A stretch of 64,000 bases of DNA. It comes from Monarcha castaneiventris obscurior. Lineage: Eukaryota; Chordata; Aves; Passeriformes; Monarchidae. Shown piece after piece: positions 47,740 through 57,040 of the stretch (positions are counted from its first letter, which is position 1; every line of letters begins with the position of its first letter). The DNA lies in assembly GCA_026261815.1 (NCBI GenBank), contig JAMPIT010000481.1, positions 62,001 through 126,000 of the forward strand. Direction: 5' to 3'. Position numbers and translations under genes: made by a program. Under the pieces are notes generated by a model. That model was not told where the DNA came from. It saw only the letters and a program-made list of their open reading frames with translations, and made no database searches.

Positions 47740-48010
47740 TTAAAAAAAAATCGCAATGTTATTTTAATCAGACCAAATGAAAGAGCAAATCAGAGCGAGA
47801 ATTTTAATCTGCCCCAAGCAAAACTGCCTTGTACATCTGTCATGTTGGGATTAGTGGAACTCTTTAAAGAAGCTGAAGACTTTTTAAACAAAGTATTAAA
47901 CATTTGTGACCTGATTTCCATTCTTACAATATTCTCATTAATAAGAGTGCAGGCTGAAAAGACATCTGTTAGGTCCTATTTGTTTTAAGAATATTAAAGG
48001 CTAATAAGAA
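47740..48010. promoter_or_regulatory. Candidate conserved non-coding element
   Basis: Markedly AT-rich and repeat-free: CGCAATGTTATTTTAATCAG, GAGAATTTTAATCTGC, GGGATTAGTGG, ATTCTCATTAATAAG, GAATATTAAAGGCTAATAAG. This is the strongest compositional enhancer candidate in the right half. Conservation was not measured. Confidence 0.42.
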
Positions 48011-48399
48011 TATTGGAGGGTGGGGGTGTGTGGGGGGGACTATAAGTATAATATTTAGAGCCAAATCTCAGAGCTGCAGTTTTCCAAAGTGATTTTGGGT
48101 CTAACTTGGTGTGTGGTAGGGAGACACACAAATCTTGGACCTTGAATTGGATGCTCCATGTTGTTGTTTGTGGTCAGTTTAGGCTGTTGGTGCTTGTGTG
48201 AGGCTTCCCTTTGGGCTGGGAGCTTTGCCTGGGGCTCCATCCCTTCTTAGGGAGTGGAGAAGGGGAAGCTCTGCCTTTCCAAGATAAAATTTAGGCTGAA
48301 ATGGTGCAGAAGCAGAGATACAGCACAGCTGGTGTGTGTGTCACCTGCCCTCATCGAGCGCTGCTTTGGACCAGCCAGGAAACAGAGTAGGAACGGAGT

Positions 48400-48660
48400 G
48401 AAAATGTCCTTCATAGGTCTGCTGCTGTTTCTTTTGCTTGATGGGAAGGCTGTTAAAGTAAATAGCCCAGCTTGGACCCCTAAGGAAAAAATAAAGCCAG
48501 GCATGCGCTGGGTAAAGTACTTGCTGAAAGAAGCCTTCACTATTAACGTGCGTATATGGTTTAAGAGAAGGTTGCTGTCGACTGCAATCTTTGCATCTTG
48601 TTTATGCTTGCTGGGTAAAATATTAACTAAAGCATCTGAACATAAAGTTCTGGTGTGAAA
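48400..48660. promoter_or_regulatory. Candidate conserved non-coding element
   Basis: Repeat-free block with AAAGTAAATAGCCC, ACTATTAACGTGCGTATATG and GGTAAAATATTAAC. It overlaps a 134-codon plus-strand frame with a hydrophobic stretch (IGLLLFLLL). The lack of splice signals or a promoter nearby favours non-coding DNA, but a small secreted protein cannot be excluded. Confidence 0.33.
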
Positions 48661-49962
48661 GAATATCAGCAGGGGAGAGCCATATGGTGCCAGGCTGCTA
48701 ACAAAATACCAAACGCTGGAGATTCCTTTTTGCAGAAGCCTGAAAACTCTCGTTCCCATCCATAATACATGAGTTCACGCCTTTGATTACTCCAAACATT
48801 AGTCCAAGCGGTGCAGGCGTCTCTTTGGAGCTTACACAACTTAGGGCACGCCGTGCTCTTCCCCCCTCTTCCTTTACATAAAAGAAATCGATGTTGAGCT
48901 GTTAAGATACAAATATCCAATATGCTGTAAGACAATATGTTTCCGAAACTGCTGCGTAAGCTGCCTTCCCTCTAATTAAATATAAACTGCAGTAGAGACT
49001 CAGCTTTCTTCGTTCCTCTGCTTGAAATTGTTTGGCAAGCATGTGGCTCTCCCTAGGACAGCATCTGCAAGCAAGGTTGGTGCCAGTTTTTGGGAAGCCT
49101 CTCACTCCTTGTGGGTGCAATCAGACCCTTTCTGATCGATGTTGAGGGCTGTAATCATCTCTGAGCAGCAGCTCCCAGGCACATTTATCTGAGCCCTCTC
49201 TGCAAGTCCAGGGTCGGGTGCATTCAGCAGCAAAGGATTCAAACCCAGCATTAGGAGGATCCCCTGGTGAATATTATTATAAGGTACAAGAGATGGCTCT
49301 GGGGGAGCTTTCATGCGCGCAGTATTTAAAAACCAAGTTATTGCTGGCAAAATCTATAGGTGACGGTCTGAGCACTTTTGAATATCTTTTCTCTTTTTTT
49401 AAACAATCCCTTGAAACCAGCGATTTGATGTTGAACGACTTGTGCTTGTCACTGAGTGTGGCTGGTTAAGGTTTGTGGTGAGCACCCCATTCCCTGAGCA
49501 CAGGAGCACCTCCAGAGTGCAGAGAAACCTCCTCAGCAGCTGCCTTTGGTTAACCCACATTTCTGAGCTGGAGCCTTTCCCTGGGAGATGCAGCTCTGGG
49601 GGGTGGAAGGCAGTGGCTTTCTGGCAGCTGTGGGTCTGGGGCCAAAGCTTGTGTTCATGTTTCAGCTCTTGGACATGCAAACCCTCTTGGAAGCACATCA
49701 GGTTTAGCACCTAAATGCAGAATTAGGCTTTCCTTTCAACACTGGCCCTTCCCATTGTGGTTGTGTGAGCAGTGCGGGGCGATGGGATGGGAATTAAGTC
49801 AATGCCAAAACCTTGCTGGCTGAATGCCTGGCGAAAGTTTTGGGGCAGGGAAGGGTCAAATCTGCAATACTGTGTCCCAAAGAAAGGCTGCTCTGGTGAG
49901 CTGCTGGGGTAAGTGAAGGTGTCAGGTGGGCTTTGGGAGAAGTTGCCTGATTTTGGCCTAAA

Positions 49963-49977
49963 ACTGCCTTCTAGTGA
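49963..49977 (-). promoter_or_regulatory. Weak CTCF-like motif, minus strand
   Basis: On the minus strand TCACTAGAAGGCAGT matches the CTCF core at 13 of 15 positions. Its orientation is convergent with the pair near 1 kb. Listed with low confidence. Confidence 0.25.
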
Positions 49978-51439
49978 CTAAATTGAGCCTTTCTGGGGAA
50001 CATGTGTCCAGTCCTTGCTCTGCACACAAAGCCCCAGTCCCTGTGTGGGAATGAGAGGAAAATAAATGAATTCACTTCCACGGCAAAAGAAAAGAAATCT
50101 TTATTTGTAGGAAATCAAAATCCCTGGGTGGGTGAGATGTTGGGTAAAGTTATGTTGAGCAAAGTTGGCCAAACTTGAGTGGCTCTGTAGAGAGGAAAGA
50201 CTTCATCCCTCTAAATACTGATGTGGCCATGAGCACGTCTGGAGCCCCAGCTTCTCCTGCTTTTGCATCCATTTCTCTTCCATAATTCTGAAGCTTTGCA
50301 TCTAGCGAGCTTCTGGCAAGTGGAGTTAAAGGTTTGTTTGTTGCCCTCAATATTTTGATGTAATTAGTCAGCGAGCAACTCGCTGCTTTTGCCCAGAGAA
50401 ACGCGCTCTCCAAGAACACAAGTGACAGGAGAGGATTAATAGCCTTCTGGAGAGAGCTGCTCCATTTTTTATTTAATAAAAAATAAAAAAATAGTAAAAA
50501 CAACAAAAAAAAGAGTGCCTGGGAGCAATGATGTTGCTTTAAAAAAAAATGACATTTGAAATGGTTAACTCTGCCTGCAGTGTATCAGCAGAGCACAGAG
50601 TTGTCAGCTTCTGTCCCACATTCCCTAGAAACTTTCAACTCCCTCTCATCATGGAGCAGCTTTCCTGGCTCCCAGGGAGGCAGGTGGCTCTGGCAGGTTG
50701 GCTGCTCCCTCTGCACTCACCCACCGAGCAAGGACACCCTGCCAGAAACGGATTGGGGGAAAATGATTTGGAGGAGAGAGGAACTTACAGCTTGAGGGAT
50801 ATGAGCTGGTCCTTGGCTGTGGGGTCTGAGGGTGCCTGTGGGGACTGTGGGTTTTCCCTGCTCCTGGCTCAGTTTTGGGACAAAACTGATGCAGCGCAGA
50901 GGGCTCAGCCCATGAAAGAAGCTGGAAGTGGGGATGAAAGCTGCTTCAAGAGCAGTGCCCATGGGCATCGAGCTGCAGCCTCACCCTCCTCCTTGTCCCT
51001 GCATTGCATTCCCAAGCACGTGAAGGCTGCAGGAAGGACAGAAAGGTATCACTCGCCTCTATTTAATTTCAATTACACACAGCCCGCAGGAGCGCCCAGA
51101 GCGGTGCCAGCAGGGCTATAAACTCAACATATTTGATGATTCTCCTTTTTTTCAGGCAAATTGTGCACAGCAGCCGCCTCATTCAGCAGCAATAATCCTG
51201 GGGGGCTGTGACACTCGTGCTGCAGTGGTGACTCCTGTTTAATGAGCTGACCCTTCAGAAGGCATTAATTGCCTCATTTTGTGGTGGGCAGTGTGGCACC
51301 CTGTGCCTGCCCCTGGTCTGGGGGCTCTGGATTGGGAAGGGTTTGGTTTGAGTGTGCCAAGCCTGGGAGGGGGATGTTGGCGGGGGCTGAGAGCCAGCGG
51401 GCACTGAGCAGAGCTGCCTCATACCCCTGGGGAGCTGTT

Positions 51440-51620
51440 GCTGCACGATGATCTCACCTCCTTTTATGCCTTATTGCTTCTGTCTCCCTGACTCCATATG
51501 ACACACGCTTACGTGTCAACTTTTCACTTCTTATATGGCAGCAGAGAGAAAAGGCTTAATATCATAAAGACAAGCTGGCAGCTGGGAAGTAGCCCATTTA
51601 GTCATCTAACTTTGCGTCAG
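51440..51620. promoter_or_regulatory. Candidate conserved non-coding element
   Basis: Contains CTCCATATGACACACGC, CTTACGTGTCAAC, CTTATATGGCAGC, GGCTTAATATCATAAAG and GTCATCTAACTTTGCG. No repeat and no long frame of its own. Inferred regulatory. Confidence 0.33.
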
Positions 51621-52262
51621 AGGTGCTGCCAGCCCCTTCCCTGGCTCTTCCATGCAGCTTCTCCCTCCTCTGCCCGACCTGGAGCCACATGTGGTAGAAA
51701 TCCCTGTCAGGAAAACACCTCCTTGAGCAGACACTCTTGGTGGATCCCAGTCCTGTGCTGGGGGCAAGGAGGTTTATGTTCCACAAACACATCTGTGTGC
51801 CCAGCTTGGGCCAAATTTGGGCAGAAACAATGTGGGGGTTTTGTATTAGCTTTTGGGGTTTTGCAGTTGTTTTTACCCAGAACCTACAGGGCTGAGGGTG
51901 AGGTGCCACAGCAGATTTGAAATAACTTGGGCTGTGACAGTCAGCACTGGGGCGTCTCAGGAGGTTTGGAGCTGAGAAGGAACTCAAGAATCATTGACAG
52001 CTAAATCTATGGATAGCTGAAGTGGTAGAGGAAAGATCAGTTTATATTTCCCCTGTTTCTTCTACTCTTCCCCTATACACTGGGGAAATCGGTATTTGCT
52101 TCTCAGAAGCAGACACTGAACCCTGTGCTGCTCCATCCCAGGAAGGTTGTCTGTAGTTGGCTTTTTACATTTGGCTTCCCCTCAGTGCTCAGCCTTGTAC
52201 CCCTCAGTGCAAGAGCCATGCTCGGGCTCTCTCTTCCCTTCTCCCTTAGTTTCCAAACTGAT

Positions 52263-52321
52263 GATGGAGAGGTTTGGATGCAGTGTGTCAGATGGAGAGG
52301 TTTGGATGCAGTGTGTCAGAT
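52263..52321. repeat. 28 bp perfect tandem duplication
   Basis: GATGGAGAGGTTTGGATGCA plus GTGTGTCA occurs twice without a mismatch, followed by GAT of a third copy. The perfect identity points to a very recent duplication by slippage, or to an assembly artefact. Confidence 0.95.
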
Positions 52322-53209
52322 ACTCAAGCCGGATCAACACCTCCAACTCAGTCTGTTTGACACCCATCCATGCTGGGAGTACTTCCCTGCACAGGCTGAT
52401 GGCAGTTGTGGGGAAGGGGACTTTGGCTTCAGCACTTGCTGACGCCTCCTTTCACCCCTCATCTTGCTGGGGTGGGCTTGTGTTACCAGTTTGGGGGGAC
52501 AGCCCTGTCCCCATGCCCACGGCTGAGGAGATGCACAGAGCGCTGGTGCTGTGACTGCTGCCGTGGTGGAGGTGGAAGCAGCACGGTGCTGCTCTCCCCA
52601 GAGGTTGTCCCAACAGCTGGGGGGAAGAGAGGTGAATCAGGGCAGTCTTGGAGCTGAAATCCTCGACTCTCATTTGTTCCTCTGAACCATCGTGGCTCCT
52701 TCCTCACCGGCCCATTCTTCAACCACCCTTCTCCCTGTTCCTCTTCAGGCCCAGGAGTCCTCATGCTGCCCTGGAGCCCCTTTGTACAGCAGAGACAAAG
52801 AGCACACACAGCCCCAAAGGTCTTCCCAGACCTTCTCAGGTGGGAAAGGACATCCGTGCCCAACACCGGCACTGTCAGTGGACACACTCCTTGTTCCTGT
52901 TCTCACCCTGCCTTACACAGGTTGTTTTCCCACTCCCGAGGGCTCCCGTGCATCAGCAGCACCATGGGAAGGGTTTTACAGGACTCTTGTAACCTCACCC
53001 TGAGCTATCAGGTGGTTTCCTTCAGCAGCAATGTGTCTTGGGGCTTCTTCCTTCGCACTGGTTCAAGACACGCTTCTCCAAAAGCATCTCCAAGAATTTA
53101 TCTGCACTGAATTCTCCTGCTGGTGTTTCGACACGTTGGCTCCACAGAGGCTTTCAATTTGGTATGAAAAGTAATTATTGCCAGGGTGCAGTTTAGCTGT
53201 TGTGTTTTA

Positions 53210-53360
53210 CAGTGCTGGTAAGGTTAAAAGAAATAATAATAATAATACAAGAAAGACTCAGCCAGAGTAACTGCCTGCAACATGCTATTTGCATTTTTAA
53301 GGAAATACTTCTTTGAGACAGCTTGGGTGAAAGGTCGGCATTTGCATATAAATGGAAAAG
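53210..53360. promoter_or_regulatory. Candidate regulatory element with two octamers
   Basis: Perfect octamers ATTTGCAT lie at 53287-53294 and 53340-53347, 53 bp (about five helical turns) apart on the same strand. The second runs into ATAAATGG. An (AAT)n run is just upstream. Paired octamers suggest POU-factor binding; this is inference. Confidence 0.4.
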
Positions 53361-53946
53361 AAAGTGTGTGATGCTGGAAGTTACATCTATATTATTTTCT
53401 CAGCAGTGAGCTGCTGTTCTGGAGATTAAGGGACGCCGTTTGCATTTGGTTTTTGTTGAATAGAGAAGGTACCAGGAAAGGGAAATTAGAACAAAATAAT
53501 GAGGGAAATGTGCAAGAAGAAAGAAGCAACATCTTGTTTCTGGGAGATGCTCTCCTGCATGCCTGACACCTCACATGCCTGCTTGCACACGCGCTGGGCA
53601 CGCGTGGGTGAGTGTGGCTGAGAAGGGCTCCCTTTGCACGTACAAAAGGATGGATGCTGGAGATGGCGCCAGTGGCAGGAGTGGTCTTTGCTGTGAATAA
53701 GCCTGGCAGAAAGGAGGATGATGGTGCTCATCATTTGGAAGTGATATGCTGGGGCTTGCTTGATTTTTCTTTTTCTATTTTTTAATATTGTTATTTTTCT
53801 TTTCATTCAAGCTCAAGTATGTTTGGAGAGGAATTATCATCCATCTCAGTGAGGTTCCTCCAATTGCAGTAGGAACATTCACACTTAGTGGCTGGCAGGG
53901 AAAACGCAGGAGACAGAGAAATCCATGAGTCAGGTCTTGCTCTTAC

Positions 53947-54120
53947 CTTGGAGTGGTCTACATTGGCTGAGAGATTTTCCAGGTCCTGCTGCTGCCCTGG
54001 GCCTTGGAAACACCAAAAGGATTCTCTAGTGGAGAACCCCAGTCTTTGTTTCCCCTCTTGCTGGTGGCCTTGCTCACCACACTCAGAGCAGCTTTGTGCT
54101 TTGACAGCTCCCCCATGGAG
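53947..54120 (-). CDS. Possible exon, unidentified
   Basis: On the minus strand a strong acceptor (CATCCCATTTTCCCCCAG) precedes, and a strong donor (CTCCAAG|GTAAGA) follows, exactly 174 bases (58 codons). The frame in phase 0 is open throughout and ends QQQDLENLSANVDHSK. A second frame beginning MGELSKHKAALSVVSKATSK also looks coding-like but stops 11 bases before the donor. Neither matches a family I know. Alternatives are a non-coding exon of an antisense RNA or chance. It is on the same strand as the 18.3 kb exon, but a link across 35 kb is speculative. Confidence 0.28.
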
Positions 54121-55770
54121 CTGGGGGAAAATGGGATGTTGAACAATGTTCACTCTTTAATCTTTTTGATCAATACTTAAGAACACCGTGCAGGCAGCAG
54201 CAGTGCTGTGGGCACGCGGCTTTTGTTCCTCTCTCGAAGAGTACACAAGTGGTGCAAGGATGGAAGGTGAAAAACACCTCCTTTTATACCTTCTGCTGTG
54301 TCCTGCTGCTGTGCACTGTGCTGCTGCCACTCAGTAGGAAAAGAAAAAAGGCTCCAATAAAAACTCTTATTAACTGGCCATGAACACTGGAGCATGAATA
54401 TTGCTCTTAATGAGGAGACACCGCAGCCTCATTTGCTTCCCTTGCACTGTAGGTGCACAGGGCTTCGGCTCCCGCAGCCCTGGGTGATTCAGAGGAACAG
54501 GATGGAATGTGGGTCCTTCCCTAGAGCACAGTTTGGGTGTGCAGGGGTAGAAAGAGGATCCCAGATGGCAGCGCAGCCATCACCAGCGTCTGGGGGTGCC
54601 AGGTCTCATGGCAGGGTGGTGTCTGTACCCTGCTGCTGGTGGATTTTGAGCCTGTTAATGAATCCCACCGCTGACAATTTGCTCCCTTTCCAAGAACCAG
54701 TTTTCCACGCTTCTTCCCATTTCAACGTGTTTTTGTGTTAGGGAAATTTGAATTTTTTTGTGATTCAACCAGTTGCTCACTGTCCTGTCCTAGGGCCGTG
54801 GGGAAGGGATGATTCCCTGTTCCCATCAAGGACCTGACAAAGAGTTCAAGAGCGTGCAGAAGGGCCAGGTAGGACAGGACAAAGCATGAGCTGGCAGGGC
54901 TGAGGTGACCACAGGGGCTGACACAGCTGCCTGGGCAGGGGTGGCAGCTGACAGCATCAGAATCAGGATGAGCCAAGAGGTGAGGCTGGGAAGAGAATGT
55001 GAGTCACTTGAGCTTCAGGCAGTGCTGGACGAGGGAGCCGAGGCAGGGGATGCTCCCTGGGCTGCAGGAGCGGCTGGAAGGGGAGTGGCTGGAAATGGGG
55101 AAGCAGCAGCACGGGTCTGGCAGTGACCTGTCCTCTTTCCCTCGGCACAGTCTAGTGCTCCCCTCCGGTGTCCTGTGCCTCAGGGCCCGCAGAGCTGAGC
55201 AGGCTGTACTTGGCTGTGGGCACCGAACACCTCAGAGCTGTGCTGGTGCTGAGCCAGGGGCTCAGCAAGGCACGCTGTGCTGCAGGGGGCTGTTTGGCAG
55301 GGAAAGCACTAGAAAAGCTTGTTCCTACTCAAATCAAACCCTTCCTTTCCTTTGGGTAAGGGGAAAATAAAAGGTCAGAGTGCACATCACAGATCTCATG
55401 AGGTCACCGTGTGTGGTTTGGTAGCAGGGTGGGTTAAACCAGAACAGTGTGTTGGTTGGGGCAGTGGAATCACAAATGCAGCTCACTGGTGCAATGAGTT
55501 GTGGGGTCTCTGGGCAGCCACGCAGTGCTTCAAGGCACCCTCTGGCTCTGTGCTGCTGTGAGAGGAGCCACGGCTGGGGATGATGTGAGGATGTGGAGCA
55601 GAGAGCTCATGAGCAAACTGTGAGCTGTGCAAACACAGCCACGGGGTCAGGTCCCCACAGCTCAGCCCCAGCTTTTAGGAGGAAACTGCTCATGACCCCT
55701 TAATTTTTCTTTTTATAGAGATTACAAACTTTTTGGGACTTGTCTCAGGGGTGAACAGCAAAGCTCAACA

Positions 55771-55908
55771 TCCCCATCCCTGGAAGTGTTCAAGGCCAGG
55801 TTGGATGGGGCTTAGAGCAACCTGGGCTAGTGGAATGTGTCCCTGCCCATGGCAGGGGGTTGGAGTGAGATTATCTTTGTCTTTTCGAACCTAAACTATT
55901 CAATGATC
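55771..55908 (+). mobile_element. CR1 3' end fragment
   Basis: Contains 'ccccatccctggaagtgttc', 'aaggccaggttggatggggc', 'ctgcccatggcagggggttg' and a diverged end (CGAACCTAAACTATTCAATG). It is the CR1 3' terminus on the plus strand, about 140 bp. Confidence 0.93.
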
Positions 55909-56727
55909 TCCCTCGTGATTGCCCAGCTCCTCTCTAAATGTGATAAGGAAAAGTATCTTTAGGTCAGCAAATGAACAAAGCAGAACCACAACCCAGCCAG
56001 CCATGCTACATCTCCCATCCATACATCCCATCTTAACTAATTATTAAATCATATTTGCTGATAAGTATGAGATGTAGTATCTATTACACAGCTGTTAAAC
56101 CTCAATTAATATGTTTTAATGATCAGTCGTTTACTGTGCAATATACAATTAACATCCGGTATTAGATCTTAAATTAAATGCGTGTTTGGGAAGCTAAATT
56201 TGCAGCACTGAACACAGCCCTGCTGCAGTAAACAGAGATAATTGCCTGGAACAGGCAGCATTCCTGTGCCCTGAGAGGGGGCTAAACCAACACTCCTGGC
56301 ATTGGAGATAAATGGAGGAGAATTGCTGAAGAAGCTGGGTTCTACTTTTTCAGTGTGTTTTGATTCCTGCAGAGGTTTTAATTCCTTTCCTTTGGAAAAA
56401 AGCACCCTGATGCAGAACTACTGTGTTCCTGCAAGTGGGAAGGTTGAGCTGTGTGGGGTGCTGGCTCAGAGGGGTCTTTTCTTGGCAAAGGTTAGGCAGG
56501 AGCGCGGGGCAATTAATTGTGCTGAGTCCTGGGAGCTGTGTGAGGGCGTTCAGTGCTGCAGTTTGGAGCTGAGACTGAGGCCTTAAATCAAAGAGAAGGC
56601 TCGTGTTACCTGCCAGCAGGAATGCTCTCATTGCACCCAGGGCTTGGAGCCATGCAGGGAAGTAAATTCACTTATTGGTGTTCTCCAGGCAGTGGCCACA
56701 GAGCTCTGTGTGTGGGCAATGAACTGC
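55909..56727. other. Single-copy DNA between two CR1s
   Basis: No gene. The first 300 bp hold an AT-rich block listed separately. The rest is ordinary non-coding DNA up to the opposing CR1. Confidence 0.5.
56030..56200. promoter_or_regulatory. Candidate conserved non-coding element
   Basis: Very AT-rich and repeat-free: CTAACTAATTATTAAATC, CCTCAATTAATATG, TTTTAATGATCAG, CAATATACAATTAAC, CTTAAATTAAATGCG. At least five TAAT/ATTA homeodomain cores lie within 170 bp. It is preserved between two independent CR1 insertions in opposite orientation. Confidence 0.42.
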
Positions 56728-57040
56728 AAAATCACAGAATCACAGAACGGTTTGTGTTGGAAGTGACCTTAAAGTTCATCTTGTTCCAGTTCTTTCCAGG
56801 CAGGGACACCTTCCATGATTGCAGGTTGCTCCAAGGTGTCCATCCGGGCCTTGGACACTGTCAGGGATGGGGCAGCCACAGCTTCTCTGGGCACCCTGTG
56901 CCAGGGCCTCCCCACCCTCTGAATAAAGAACTTCTTCCTAACAGAAAATCTAAATCTTGGTTTAGTTTTAAGCTGTTCCTCCTTATCCCATCGCTATTTG
57001 CCCATGTAAAAGTTGCTCTCCCTGTTTTCTATAAAATGCA
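56728..57040 (-). mobile_element. CR1 LINE fragment
   Basis: Starts with a doubled terminal octamer (ATCACAGAATCACAGAAC), then 'ggtttgtgttggaagtgacc', and includes 'gggatggggcagccacagc' and 'ctgtgccagggcctcccca'. It ends in a diverged region near 'tccttatcccatcgctattt'. Minus strand, about 310 bp, 5'-truncated. The 189-codon plus-strand frame here is CR1 antisense. Confidence 0.94.

Larger units (their letters stand above)
44601..55770. other. Single-copy DNA, free of CR1
   Basis: No mobile element was recognised over about 11 kb. It holds AT-rich candidate enhancers at 47740-48010, 48400-48660, 51440-51620 and 53210-53360, a 28 bp tandem duplication at 52263 and a possible minus-strand exon at 53947-54120. 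Longer frames such as 50549-51121 and 48254-48658 have no splice context or recognisable domain. Confidence 0.5.

Noticed and set aside
48254..48658. 134-codon frame with a hydrophobic segment
   Set aside because: No promoter, splice signals or recognisable family. It lies in an AT-rich block that looks regulatory.
50549..51121. 190-codon plus-strand frame
   Set aside because: No domain, no splice context, and a minus-strand frame overlaps it. Its length is not unusual for GC-rich avian DNA.
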